DNA of 40,696 nucleotides from Chitinophagaceae bacterium (GCA_017882265.1 JADGPW010000250.1:1-40696), one strand, 5' to 3'; counted from the stretch's first letter, positions 32,340-40,696 are shown. The notes: generated from the sequence alone by a model not told the origin. Numbers and translations: made by a program.

Positions 32340-33266
32340 TTATTTAAATGGTATAGGGCTAACAAATCCCATTTCTTTCATCCACATCTCCAGCAGGTTC
32401 AGCCAAAGATCCGTAGAACCGGGATTATCATCCAGCCTGATCCCATGACCACCCTGCGGGAAAATATGAATACTGGCATTTACTTTTTTCTCCAGCAGGG
32501 CCGTGTAAAACATCAGGCTGTTCTTTACATTGACAGTGCTATCATTTAATGCATGCACCATGAAAGTGGGTGGTGTAGCCGGTGTTACCTGTAATTCGTT
32601 AGAATATTTTTCGATCATTTCTTTCGTACTATCGGGTCCGATAAAATATTTCCGGCTCCCGGGGTGGGCATATTTACCCATGCTGATCACTGGTGAAACC
32701 AGGATCATAAAATCGGGACGGTAACCGGACTTATCCAGGGAATCGTTAATAGATGATACATCATCAAAATGAGTGGCTAAGGTTGTAGCCACATGCCCGC
32801 CTGCTGATGTGCCCATCACCCCCACTTTATCCGTTTTTATATTCCATTTTGCTGCATTCGCCCTGATCAGCCGCATGGCTCTTTGTGCATCCTGCAAAGG
32901 CGCCAGTTGTCGTTGTACCAGGTCAACCTGGTGGGGTAAACGATAGATAAGAACAAAAGCATTGATACCAATAGTATTGAACCAGCGGGCTACTTCAAAG
33001 CCATTATAAATATGAGATAATCTTTCATAGCCGCCGCCGGGACAGATCAATACCGCCGTACCCTTGTTATCGGATTTAGGCACCGGGAAAGCATATATAC
33101 CGGGAGTGCCTACCCGCCAGATCCTTTCATTGAAAAGACTGTCGGTAACTTTCCTGCCATTGTTGTTTGGCTTTTTGCCTTCCGGCCAAAGCGGAATAAA
33201 TTCCTGGGCCTGGCTGTGAATGCCATAAAGCAAACACAAAGCAATGATGATTTTTTTATCAAGCAT
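32340..33266 (-). CDS. secreted alpha/beta hydrolase (esterase)
   Basis: 308-residue exported hydrolase. Signal peptide LDKKIIIALCLLYGIHSQAQ starting at the ATG at 33266; the open frame continues upstream to 33386 but only through a palindromic repeat. Features: VLICPGGGYERL (oxyanion-hole glycines), nucleophile Ser in GTSAGGHVATT, an Asp in HALNDSTVN and His in FPQGGHGIRL, completing the triad. It resembles the acetyl-xylan-esterase/BD-FAE-like lipase group found in polysaccharide clusters. A role in removing acetyl or other esters from pectin is inferred from position between two CE8 genes. Confidence 0.82.
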   Translation of the reverse strand: MLDKKIIIALCLLYGIHSQAQEFIPLWPEGKKPNNNGRKVTDSLFNERIWRVGTPGIYAFPVPKSDNKGTAVLICPGGGYERLSHIYNGFEVARWFNTIGINAFVLIYRLPHQVDLVQRQLAPLQDAQRAMRLIRANAAKWNIKTDKVGVMGTSAGGHVATTLATHFDDVSSINDSLDKSGYRPDFMILVSPVISMGKYAHPGSRKYFIGPDSTKEMIEKYSNELQVTPATPPTFMVHALNDSTVNVKNSLMFYTALLEKKVNASIHIFPQGGHGIRLDDNPGSTDLWLNLLEMWMKEMGFVSPIPFK

Positions 33267-33280
33267 AACAACTTTTTTTT

Positions 33281-33426
33281 GCCGGGAAGAACGGGAAGAC
33301 GGGAAGAAGAATGTCGAACAGATAAACAAGGAATAATGAATGATGAAGTCAATCGTACCCTTCTTAATTCGAAATTCCTTGTTCATCTGTTCATTTGCTC
33401 TTATCCATCTTCCCGTTCTTCCCGGC
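33281..33426. repeat. two-layer palindrome between esterase and CE8 genes
   Basis: Outer arms GCCGGGAAGAACGGGAAGA (33281-33299) and a perfect inverse at 33408-33426. Inner arms GAACAGATAAACAAGGAAT (33316-33334) and inverse at 33374-33392, one mismatch. The inner core is the same family as 18651-18763, so this looks like one element within another. Confidence 0.85.
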
Positions 33427-33442
33427 TACCTCCTACAAAGTA

Positions 33443-34429
33443 TCATTTATTTTCAACAGGTATCCATCCCGAAAAAATATCAGTTAATGTATATTCCTTT
33501 ATTTCTTTTTCAGTTAATTGTTTCGACCATTTTACCCGCCCGGTTATCCCGGCGCCTTCACCTTCATTTTTATATTCGGCATAAAAAACAGTTTTTTCAT
33601 TTTCCGGGTTTTTCCAGTTGTCCCAGCCTTCCTTTACTATATGATCACCCATCTGGGTGCGAATAAAAACGGTATGGGCATAAGGACGCCAGGGTCTTCC
33701 GAGCCAGGCTTTCTTTACATTGGTATCCGCAATCAACCGGCAATCAAAAAATACAAACCCGTAGGTTTGACCAGGGCGTGTAGCCGCCGCCGTAATATAG
33801 GAGTTGATAAGACTTTTGAGGGTGCAGCTTTGAAAAACGGCAGTGGCTTCACCAAAAATAAAATCGGTTGTTCCTTCTATATAACAGTTAATGTAATACT
33901 GGCGGCTATTTTCCGTGGCGGAATATAATGTATCCTGGTTGCCAAGCAGGTTGCAGTTTTTGGCCACAAACCGGTCACCCTCCACATGCAGGGCCACTGC
34001 CTGTCCCACTCTCCCTGCTGTATTTTTAATCGTAAGATTTTCTATCCGGCAATCATTGCCTTCTACCAGTACGGTGTAAGAAGTAAAAGTTCTCAGCGTA
34101 TCAGTTTTCAGGAACGCGTCTCTTACCGCCAGGCGTTTGCCCGCATAATCATCATAACTGATAATGGTGCTGTCCCTGCTTTCGCCCACAAGGGAGATAT
34201 TGGTTTTCCAGGAAGGGATAACCAATTTTTCTTTATACACTCCTTTTTTGATAAAGATGGTGACGGTTTGTTGTGAAAGATCGCGAACGGCAAAAATCGC
34301 TTCCTGTATCGTTTTAAAATTACCGCTTCCGTCTTGTGATACAATAAAACGGGAAGGATAGGTGACCGCCTGCGTGAATGCCGGATAGAATAGTAGGGAA
34401 AAAATGATATAGATCGCTATTCTTCTCAT
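33443..34429 (-). CDS. pectinesterase (CE8)
   Basis: Exported pectin methylesterase of 328 residues with a signal peptide (RRIAIYIIFSLLFYPAFTQA). Complete motif set: KKGVYKEKLVIPS, Gln143 (GQAVALHVEG), Asp166 (NQDTLYSATENS), Asp189 (GTTDFIFGEAT) and Arg245 (LGRPWRPYAHTV). More canonical than the other two CE8-type proteins in the cluster. It starts 12 bases after the stop of the upstream hydrolase gene; downstream is the palindrome at 33281-33426. Confidence 0.94.
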   Translation of the reverse strand: MRRIAIYIIFSLLFYPAFTQAVTYPSRFIVSQDGSGNFKTIQEAIFAVRDLSQQTVTIFIKKGVYKEKLVIPSWKTNISLVGESRDSTIISYDDYAGKRLAVRDAFLKTDTLRTFTSYTVLVEGNDCRIENLTIKNTAGRVGQAVALHVEGDRFVAKNCNLLGNQDTLYSATENSRQYYINCYIEGTTDFIFGEATAVFQSCTLKSLINSYITAAATRPGQTYGFVFFDCRLIADTNVKKAWLGRPWRPYAHTVFIRTQMGDHIVKEGWDNWKNPENEKTVFYAEYKNEGEGAGITGRVKWSKQLTEKEIKEYTLTDIFSGWIPVENK

Positions 34430-34441
34430 ACTGGCGGAAGA

Positions 34442-35434
34442 TTATTTTGTAAAAATCTTTTTTAAGAATTCATCAATATATTTTACGGTGGGCTCAAACC
34501 AGGGATCAAACAAACAAAAGGAATGAGGGGAATTTTCAAAGCTTTTGACTTCGGTATATATTTTATAGTTGTTCAATAACTTTATATAATCATCCCTGCC
34601 GGCATGCATCCTGGCCATGGAGCTATTAATAAAAAGGGTAGGGGGCGTGTTTTTCCCGGCGTAAGTTAATGAAGAAGCCTGTTGCCATAATTCAGGGTTT
34701 TCTTTTTTGCCATAACCCAGCCAATAGGTGGCTGATGAGGTTCTCTTACTGTCATCACCTTCTCCGGATTCAGGATGAACAAAAGATAAAATACCATCAA
34801 TATCAACGACTGCCTGTACGGTACTGCTGTAGGTTGTATGACATCCCGATCCTTCGAAAACCGGGTTACCACCCGTAGTACCCATGAAGGCGGCCAGTTC
34901 GCCACCGGCAGAAAAACCCAACACGGTTATTTTGCCTGTATCAATATTATATTTATTTGCATTTTTTTTGATCCATCTCAACGCAGATTTAATATCATAT
35001 ACGGCGGCAGGAAACAAAGCTTCCGCGGAAAGCCTGTAGTCGGGTGTAAAACACACATAACCCAATGCGGCAAGCCGTTCGGCTAATGGATAATGCTGGA
35101 TTCGGTTACCCGATCTCCAACCACCGCCAAAAATGATACAAATAGCTGTCCGCGGCCGTCCGCTTTTTTGTTTCGGGTAAAATGCATCCAGTAAAAGTTT
35201 CCTTCCATTGGCAGCAGCGCCCATTTTGCAATAAGTAATATTTCTTTTTTCGGCTACGGCAGTTGAATGGAATTCTTCCACGATTGTAATATCCGGGTAT
35301 GTTTTTTTGGCAGAAAGCCAGGCGCTGTAGGTTGTAAAAGAGGTATCCAGCTTTCCGGTGATACCGGCAAAGGATTGTGAATAGGCTTTGCCAGATAAAA
35401 GACAAATAACAAGTATCGGGATGATTCGTTTCAT
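34442..35434 (-). CDS. secreted alpha/beta hydrolase (esterase)
   Basis: 330 residues with signal peptide (KRIIPILVICLLSGKAYSQ). An N-terminal lead of about 95 residues precedes the hydrolase core: CIIFGGGWRSGNRIQHY (oxyanion glycines), the nucleophile motif GFSAGGELAAFMG, and a C-terminal His in NSPHSFCLFDPWF. Belongs broadly to the BD-FAE/hormone-sensitive-lipase-like esterases. It is not closely similar to the other hydrolase in the cluster, so a different ester is likely. Specificity cannot be read from sequence; acetyl or feruloyl groups on pectin are plausible. Confidence 0.82.
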   Translation of the reverse strand: MKRIIPILVICLLSGKAYSQSFAGITGKLDTSFTTYSAWLSAKKTYPDITIVEEFHSTAVAEKRNITYCKMGAAANGRKLLLDAFYPKQKSGRPRTAICIIFGGGWRSGNRIQHYPLAERLAALGYVCFTPDYRLSAEALFPAAVYDIKSALRWIKKNANKYNIDTGKITVLGFSAGGELAAFMGTTGGNPVFEGSGCHTTYSSTVQAVVDIDGILSFVHPESGEGDDSKRTSSATYWLGYGKKENPELWQQASSLTYAGKNTPPTLFINSSMARMHAGRDDYIKLLNNYKIYTEVKSFENSPHSFCLFDPWFEPTVKYIDEFLKKIFTK

Positions 35435-35531
35435 TTATTTCTTGTCACATAGGAGGTTATTTGCCTGGAGGGTGGAATGACAGGACGTAACGCTTTCCTT
35501 GTCTCGCCGTTTTCCCTAAATTCTCTGCTTT

Positions 35532-35613
35532 TGAACCACAAAGGCACCAAGACACAAAGGAACACTAAGTATTTACTTTGTGTCTCTTTGTGCCTTGGTG
35601 TCTTTGTGGTTCA
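35532..35613. repeat. palindrome, TGAACCACAAAG family
   Basis: TGAACCACAAAG (35532-35543) and perfect inverse at 35602-35613, with further ACCAAG and ACACAAAG words pairing inward. Ends match the element at 6993-7124. Lies between the CE12 and esterase genes. Confidence 0.85.
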
Positions 35614-35662
35614 TAAGGATTCAACTCAGTATCCTACCTTCCTGGCAATTCTTTAAAAAACG

Positions 35663-36421
35663 CTACTTATTTTTTAAAGGCACTACAATGATCCTCTCCG
35701 CCAGTTCAAGCTTCAGGTTTCTTATTTCTGCTAAAACAAGCTCCGCCATTCTTCTCGCACCCAATTCGCTGAAATGTGTATCATCCTGTTTACCATCCGG
35801 GTAATTGGGATGTTCTCCCGGACTCAGGTAATTGAATAAATATTTGGATGCTTCTGGCCCCACTTGTTGTAAAAGAGCTTTGCTTTTTTCATCCAGGTCG
35901 ATCAGCGGAACCTTGTTTTCTGCAGCTACCTGTTTTACGAGGGCCGGGTATTCTCCATGTGTTTCGGTAATGTTTCCCGATTCATCAAACTTCCTCCGCG
36001 TCACGGGGGTGATCAAAACGGGTATTGCTTTTTTCGAGCGGGAGTCCGTTACATATCGTAAAAGGTTTGCTTTGAATTCGTCAGGTGTGGAATAGCGTTC
36101 TCCCTTATCTTTTGATTCATCGTTATGACCAAACTGGATGAATACATAATCCCCTTCCTGTAAATTATCTATCACGGGTTGCCATAGTTTTTCTGCAATA
36201 AAGGATTTGGAACTGCGGCCGTTCCTGGCCCGGTTATCAATGGTCACAGTGGAATCCCAGAAATTGACAAAGGGCATTCCCCAGCCCGTCTCGGGATAAG
36301 CTTTTATTTCTTTCACGGCCATGGTAGAGTCACCGATCAACCAGACCTTGATCTTTTTCTTTTGAGGAAAAGTAAATCCCATAATCGCAAGGAGACTGAC
36401 TAGTAAAGAAATTTTTTTCAT
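35663..36421 (-). CDS. rhamnogalacturonan acetylesterase (CE12, SGNH)
   Basis: Deacetylates the rhamnogalacturonan-I backbone. SGNH blocks are in order: Ser32 (IGDSTMA), Gly68 (NRARNGRSSKSF), Asn100 (QFGHNDESKD) and Asp213/His216 (DDTHFSELGARRMAELV). N-terminal signal peptide (KKISLLVSLLAIMGFTF). 252 residues, the usual size for single-domain YesT/RhgT-like enzymes. Starts 9 bases after the pectate lyase stop, so these two are co-transcribed. Confidence 0.93.
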   Translation of the reverse strand: MKKISLLVSLLAIMGFTFPQKKKIKVWLIGDSTMAVKEIKAYPETGWGMPFVNFWDSTVTIDNRARNGRSSKSFIAEKLWQPVIDNLQEGDYVFIQFGHNDESKDKGERYSTPDEFKANLLRYVTDSRSKKAIPVLITPVTRRKFDESGNITETHGEYPALVKQVAAENKVPLIDLDEKSKALLQQVGPEASKYLFNYLSPGEHPNYPDGKQDDTHFSELGARRMAELVLAEIRNLKLELAERIIVVPLKNK

Positions 36422-36430
36422 GATATTTAT

Positions 36431-37876
36431 TTACTCTCCACCAGAGGACGGATCGGTGGGAATTAAGCTGTTCAGGTACACTTCAATATTAGTATAACGC
36501 TTACTCAGTTTATAATTCCCGGCATCTTCCGCATCAGCAGGGTTCAATCCATTCTTTTTTTCCCAATCATCCGGCATGCCGTCTTTATCCGAATCGACTG
36601 GTGCAGGAAGGGATTGTAGTGCCGGCCATGCTTTAACAGTCAGCTCATAGGCGGTACCGTGAGGAAACCCTCCCTGTACATCAATAAATCCGCCCGTTCT
36701 GTTCCTGACATCATTGATGATCCTTTGATCCAGTGTATCCCTTTTAGGTAACACCGCACCCACTCCTTTCAACACTAAATCATAGGCTTCCATGGCAGTC
36801 TGTGTCCTGACGGATCCAAAAGGAAATTCGGTCCTCACCAGGGCAGCGACCTGGTCGGTTACCGATCCGTTTTGCATGACAACCCCCAGCTCATTAAATT
36901 GGGTAATTGACGAGGACCCGTCTACATAATTTCCATTCAAATAAAATTTTCCAAACGGGATGGAAGGCGGTTTATTGTAGGGGATTAAAATTCTTCCTTT
37001 TGCATACTCTTTGGTAGAAGGCCCATATTTGTAATAATTATTCACCATATTGTAGTTACCGCCCTCCCCGGCATATATATTACTGTTAGCCCAGTTGTAG
37101 ATCACATTATTCCGGTAATCACAATTTTCAGAAGGAATATTCCTGATCCCATCAAACCTCGGTGTCCTGTTGGCGCAGTGAGCAAAAAGATTATGATGAA
37201 AAGAAGAATGAAAACCGCCCCAGATAGCGCCATAACCATGATGTTCGTAATCACTATCCCCCTTTTCAAAATGATAGGAATAATTCAAAGGCTCGGAGAT
37301 CAGGTTCCATTGAAGGGTGGTGCTGTCGCCAGCGTAAACAGAAAATGCTTCATCGGTACTCCAGCTTATGCTGCAGTGATCAATAATAATATTCTTACGA
37401 TGCGTGCCCCCGAATGCATCATCGCCTCCATTACCATCTACCATTCCACCTTTCTGATTTTTATCGCCCATGCGGAACCGAATGAACCTTACTATCATAT
37501 TATCTCCATGAATAAAAACAGGATAATCAGCCAGGCAAATACCATCACCCGGGGCTGTTTGCCCGGCAATAGTTATATCAGACCTGATCTTCAGGGGAGA
37601 TGCAAGGTGAATAGTTCCGGAGACAGCAAAAACAACTATTCTTGGTCCTTTTGCCGTAACCGCTTTTCGGAAACTTCCTTCGCCATCGTCTTTCAGGTTA
37701 GTAATGATCATCACTTTTCCCCCACGACCGCCCGTGGTGTATTTACCAAAACCTTCAGCGCCGGGAAAAGCTATGTGAGGCTCATCAGGCTTCATGGTTA
37801 TTGAAGATTGATTTTGTCCCGTACAGGATAATAGAACATTCATCAACAAACAAGCAAGAAAAAATTTCTTTGTCAC
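36431..37876 (-). CDS. pectate lyase (PL1), lipoprotein
   Basis: Cleaves de-esterified homogalacturonan by beta-elimination, leaving unsaturated ends for the GH105 and KduI/KduD steps. Lipoprotein signal MTKKFFLACLLMNVLLSC with lipobox LLSC, so likely on the outer membrane. Beta-helix with GFGKYTTGGRGGKV, TIAGQTAPGDGI, IDHCSISWSTDEAFSV and the catalytic-region segment HHNLFAHCANRTPRFDG. The C-terminus has a calcium-binding repeat (DSDKDGMPDDWEKKNGL). Length 481. The start is GTG at 37876; the only other Met, residue 12, would cut the signal in half. Confidence 0.9.
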   Translation of the reverse strand: MTKKFFLACLLMNVLLSCTGQNQSSITMKPDEPHIAFPGAEGFGKYTTGGRGGKVMIITNLKDDGEGSFRKAVTAKGPRIVVFAVSGTIHLASPLKIRSDITIAGQTAPGDGICLADYPVFIHGDNMIVRFIRFRMGDKNQKGGMVDGNGGDDAFGGTHRKNIIIDHCSISWSTDEAFSVYAGDSTTLQWNLISEPLNYSYHFEKGDSDYEHHGYGAIWGGFHSSFHHNLFAHCANRTPRFDGIRNIPSENCDYRNNVIYNWANSNIYAGEGGNYNMVNNYYKYGPSTKEYAKGRILIPYNKPPSIPFGKFYLNGNYVDGSSSITQFNELGVVMQNGSVTDQVAALVRTEFPFGSVRTQTAMEAYDLVLKGVGAVLPKRDTLDQRIINDVRNRTGGFIDVQGGFPHGTAYELTVKAWPALQSLPAPVDSDKDGMPDDWEKKNGLNPADAEDAGNYKLSKRYTNIEVYLNSLIPTDPSSGGE

Positions 37877-37917
37877 ATCGATCCATTTAATAATAGGCGA
37901 ACAGTCTATACAAACTT

Positions 37918-37957
37918 AAGGCTGCCTTCCTTTTTCAATTTTAGGATAAGCAGCCTT
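37918..37957. terminator. hairpin between susD and pectate lyase
   Basis: AAGGCTGC (37918-37925) pairs with GCAGCCTT (37950-37957); loop of 24 bases. No strong T-run follows on the minus strand, so it may trim or attenuate rather than end the transcript, a common arrangement after susCD. Confidence 0.4.
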
Positions 37958-37964
37958 GTTATAC

Positions 37965-38025
37965 GTGTCAGACACCCACAAGTATCATAAACCCCGAAGG
38001 TGTCTGACAAAAGGTGTCAGACACC
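37965..38025. repeat. TGTCAGACACC palindrome cluster
   Basis: Three close copies: GTGTCAGACACC (37965-37976), GGTGTCTGACA (37999-38009) and GGTGTCAGACACC (38013-38025). The first and last are self-palindromic and all can pair with one another. Directly after the susD stop codon on the minus strand. Confidence 0.75.
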
Positions 38026-38033
38026 TTCCCCCC

Positions 38034-39905
38034 TTAATACCCGGGGTTTTGGGTTAAATTAACATTCGCATCTCTTGCAGGTTGCGGTATCGGCATTAAC
38101 TCACTTTTTCCGCTCACAAAATTGGTGGCAAACCTGCCCAATGGTGATGTGGTTCCTGCTGTAGCAATGGCAGTGCTTAGCCAAACCACTTTTGTGGTTC
38201 CTGCCGGGGTTGCCGTAGGAGCGGTTTTGTAAAGAGAATTAGCCCAAAGACCACCGATATTATTATCATCTGAAACAGATGTAGTAAAATAATACATGGA
38301 TATAGGCAGTGCGGTTGTCAGGCAATAAGCAGGAAAAGCTCCCATGTAGGAAGGATTCAGCATGACCGTACTGGTAGACATTTTTGTTAAGTTAGCCTTT
38401 GTCTCATTTAAAGCGGTTCCCAGTAAATTCCAGCGTAACAGGTCAAATTTTCTTTCTCCTTCGCCACCAAGTTCTAATGATCTTTCCCGGACTATCGCTT
38501 TAAAGAAATCTGTTTTGATCAAACCAGCAGGGATATCAACCGTTGCATCTGGCGTACCAATAGGTTTGCCATAACCTCTTCTGCGTACCATATTGATGGC
38601 GTTATAAGCAGCAGCCGTGGGCCCATTGATTTCATTTTCAGCTTCGGCGAACATTAATAATACATCAGAATAACGCAGTATCTGCCATTTTAGACCCATA
38701 TACTGAACGGCATTGGTCGGAGAAATAACAGGGTTGGTGATCCAGTCTCTCCTGTATTTGCCATCGCAAATTGCCACGATGGCCTGCCCGATCTTAGTTG
38801 TACCATTGGCGGCTACATTGTATGCGGCACAGGTCACATCTCTTCGCTGGTCGGTTGAATCAAACATGTAAAAATAAGTAGGCATTATATTTATACTCTT
38901 ATTCCCCAATCCATTTACTGTAGGTCCGTTATAATAAGCAAGCTTGGTGTCTTCGGAGCCGGTCAAACCAATCGCACTGGTCTGGAACATCAGTTCTCCA
39001 TTTGGATCGGCCACCGCATGCCCGTTTACCTGGTCTTTCCAGAGTGATTTAAAACTTGGGTTCAGTGAATGTTGCCCGGAAGCGATGATATCATTGCATT
39101 CCGTTCTTGCTATCTGGTAATAGGTCAGGTAGTCCGATCCTCTTTGCAGGGTGGCATTGCTACGTAATGACCAACCACCCCTGAATAAAGCGATCCTCGC
39201 TCTCAAGCCTTTTACCGCTCCTTTTGTAATTCTTTCATCAACCTGATCCCCGATCGTAGTAACCTCGTTACGCCAGGGTACCAGGGCTTCTGCGATCAGC
39301 AAGTCATTTAATAAATGATTATACAAGGTATCCCTGTCTACCTTGGAAGGAAAAGGATTGGCATTAGCAATATTATATGCGGAAGTGAAATGTGCTGGTA
39401 GATCTCCCCAGATCATGATCGCTTCCAGGTAAAATTGCGCCCTTAAGGTCAGCGCTTCCCCATACATTCTTTGTAATTGTTTCTTTTGCTGGTCGGTACC
39501 CGAAGTGTACATAGCCATGGCAGGAATATTGTCAATACAAACATTGGCAAATTCGATCCCCTGGAACAATTGATTGAAAGGGCTTGTCAGTTGTGCGTTG
39601 CCGGAAGTGGCTGCATAGCGGGCAATATCCCTTCTGTCGTTATCACCGGCGCCGGTGGGTCCCTGCGTTTCATCATTGTCAACCGTGTAGTATAAACTCA
39701 ACCGGATACCAAATCCCTGGTCGCCTACCAACCGGCTATAGACACCGGCAATGGCTTTATAGGTACTGGCCACATCGTTAAAGACCACCTGGGTGCTTAC
39801 ATCAGTAATGGGCAATTGATTCAGGTATTTTTTGCAACTACCTAAGGCCAGCAACATTATCATGGCTGTTATCAGCGCCGGTATCTTGAAATATTTTGTA
39901 TTCAT
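38034..39905 (-). CDS. SusD/RagB outer membrane glycan-binding lipoprotein
   Basis: Surface lipoprotein that lids the SusC pore and captures oligosaccharides. Lipobox LGSC with Cys24 (MLLALGSCKKYLNQLP). The N-terminal half has the TPR-like helices of RagB; FAEAENEINGPTAAAYNAIN and RRRGYGKP, then IVRERSLELGGEGERKFDLLRW (in part) near residue 480 are classical SusD landmarks. Length 623. Located 23 bases after susC. The last codons lie in a G/C-rich stretch next to the TGTCAGACACC repeats. Confidence 0.95.
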   Translation of the reverse strand: MNTKYFKIPALITAMIMLLALGSCKKYLNQLPITDVSTQVVFNDVASTYKAIAGVYSRLVGDQGFGIRLSLYYTVDNDETQGPTGAGDNDRRDIARYAATSGNAQLTSPFNQLFQGIEFANVCIDNIPAMAMYTSGTDQQKKQLQRMYGEALTLRAQFYLEAIMIWGDLPAHFTSAYNIANANPFPSKVDRDTLYNHLLNDLLIAEALVPWRNEVTTIGDQVDERITKGAVKGLRARIALFRGGWSLRSNATLQRGSDYLTYYQIARTECNDIIASGQHSLNPSFKSLWKDQVNGHAVADPNGELMFQTSAIGLTGSEDTKLAYYNGPTVNGLGNKSINIMPTYFYMFDSTDQRRDVTCAAYNVAANGTTKIGQAIVAICDGKYRRDWITNPVISPTNAVQYMGLKWQILRYSDVLLMFAEAENEINGPTAAAYNAINMVRRRGYGKPIGTPDATVDIPAGLIKTDFFKAIVRERSLELGGEGERKFDLLRWNLLGTALNETKANLTKMSTSTVMLNPSYMGAFPAYCLTTALPISMYYFTTSVSDDNNIGGLWANSLYKTAPTATPAGTTKVVWLSTAIATAGTTSPLGRFATNFVSGKSELMPIPQPARDANVNLTQNPGY

Positions 39906-39928
39906 ATCGCGAGTTTTAATTGTAATGA

Positions 39929-40696
39929 TCAGAATGTGGCGTTTACGCCAAAAATAAAGCTCCGGCTCTTGGGATAAGCTGAATAATCAAGACCCGGGGT
40001 TAATGGGCTGCTGCTTACACTAACTTCAGGATCATAACCTGTGTATTTGGTAAGGATCGCCACATTATTACCGGTCAGGTAGAACCGCAATTTATCCATC
40101 TTTAACCCCAACAGTTTTTTGATCGGAAGGCTGTAACCGATACTTATATTATTGACGCGTAAGAAAGAGCCGTCTTCCATCGCCCATGAAGAAGGATAAA
40201 AAGCACCGGCGCTTTTCAGCGGCGCCCACATCGTAGCGCCAGCGTTCATAGCGGAAAGCAGGTCTGGCGCGATACCAATTACCTGGCCTGCACTATTTGC
40301 ATATTCGGCTGTTTGCCCGGATGGGGTGACCACCCTCCAGCGATTAGTCATAATAGCCAGCATATTGGCATTATTGGTATAACCATTGGTGAATTCGATC
40401 TTATTGGCATTATATACTTTGTTGCCTCCGGAGAAGTTGACAAATACGCTTAGATCCCAGCGCTTATAACTGAATGACTGGTTCAAACCACCGGTGAATT
40501 TTGGATTCGGATTGCCAATGTTCTTCCTGTCATGATCGAGATCGATCACGCCATCACCATTCAGGTCCTGGAATTTGACAGAACCGGGTCCAACCGGGCC
40601 GATGATACCCACATCTGTAGGAACACCCGGTTTCAATGTATATACACCGGTAGAAGGGTTCCAGTTAAAATCATCGGTGGTATAGAAACCGGCGGT
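39929..40696 (-). CDS. SusC/RagA TonB-dependent receptor, C-terminal part
   Basis: The last 255 residues of the outer membrane oligosaccharide pore partner of SusD; the frame is open through the right edge, so the gene is cut by the window. Typical features are VKFQDLNGDGVIDLDHDRKN with IGNPNPKFTGGLNQSFSYKRW, a beta-barrel alternation, MEDGSFLRVNNISIGYSLP, LRFYLTGNNVAILTKYTGYDPE, and the C-terminal aromatic strand FIFGVNATF. Its substrate is inferred to be pectic oligosaccharide from the downstream genes. Confidence 0.95.
   Translation of the reverse strand, partial: TAGFYTTDDFNWNPSTGVYTLKPGVPTDVGIIGPVGPGSVKFQDLNGDGVIDLDHDRKNIGNPNPKFTGGLNQSFSYKRWDLSVFVNFSGGNKVYNANKIEFTNGYTNNANMLAIMTNRWRVVTPSGQTAEYANSAGQVIGIAPDLLSAMNAGATMWAPLKSAGAFYPSSWAMEDGSFLRVNNISIGYSLPIKKLLGLKMDKLRFYLTGNNVAILTKYTGYDPEVSVSSSPLTPGLDYSAYPKSRSFIFGVNATF

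Noticed and set aside
33266-33386. N-terminal 40-residue extension of the alpha/beta hydrolase
   Set aside because: It is encoded by palindromic repeat sequence; the ATG at 33266 gives a normal signal peptide directly.
37178-37804. 208-residue plus-strand frame opposite the pectate lyase
   Set aside because: Lies wholly antisense to the PL1 gene whose motifs are clear; no signal or domain seen.

Overview
The window comes from a member of the Bacteroidota, probably a Chitinophagaceae-like soil or plant-associated bacterium. The evidence is a SusC/SusD pair, SusD and pectate lyase lipoproteins with LxxC lipoboxes, TAnnTTTG-type promoter boxes, weak Shine-Dalgarno signals, and many palindromic repeats between genes. 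Family and genus assignment is inference; there is no rRNA in the window.

Left part (1-13.9 kb) is mostly housekeeping, in several short transcription units. It begins with an accessory-looking corner holding a small secreted orphan protein flanked by two copies of a 32-bp direct repeat, a DUF1737 protein and about 780 bases without a gene. Then on the plus strand come pepP, pssA-purS-rsmI and a secreted M1-like metallopeptidase. On the minus strand are rsmG and a membrane family 2 glycosyltransferase. Next are tgt and an LptF/LptG permease (plus), a membrane protein/XRE regulator pair (minus), and citrate synthase (plus).

Right part (14.0-40.7 kb) is one long minus-strand pectin utilization locus, read from the right edge towards 14 kb. 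SusC (partial) and SusD bind and import oligosaccharides. A PL1 pectate lyase, a CE12 rhamnogalacturonan acetylesterase, two alpha/beta hydrolases, two canonical CE8 pectin methylesterases, a divergent CE8-like protein, a GH43, a GH28 and a GH105 fused to a C-terminal domain take pectin down to galacturonate and unsaturated uronates outside the cytoplasm. UxaC, UxaB and UxaA convert galacturonate to 2-keto-3-deoxygluconate (KDG). KduI and KduD convert the unsaturated product to KDG. KdgK and KdgA split KDG to pyruvate and glyceraldehyde-3-phosphate. An ExuT-like transporter is the last gene. A YhcH-family protein and a secreted NTF2-like protein travel with the cluster. No dedicated regulator and no mannonate branch (UxuA/UxuB) is present in the window.

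The most unusual feature is non-coding. Many gene junctions carry large imperfect palindromes, each built from tandem copies of a 7-9 base word and its reverse complement, in about eight sequence families. A second class, short G/C-run palindromes, has entered genes: it forms the N-termini of PssA and RsmI, an internal segment of UxaA and the last codons of PepP. A 93-bp palindrome forms the N-terminus of one pectinesterase. I found no CRISPR array, tRNA, rRNA, transposase or integrase.
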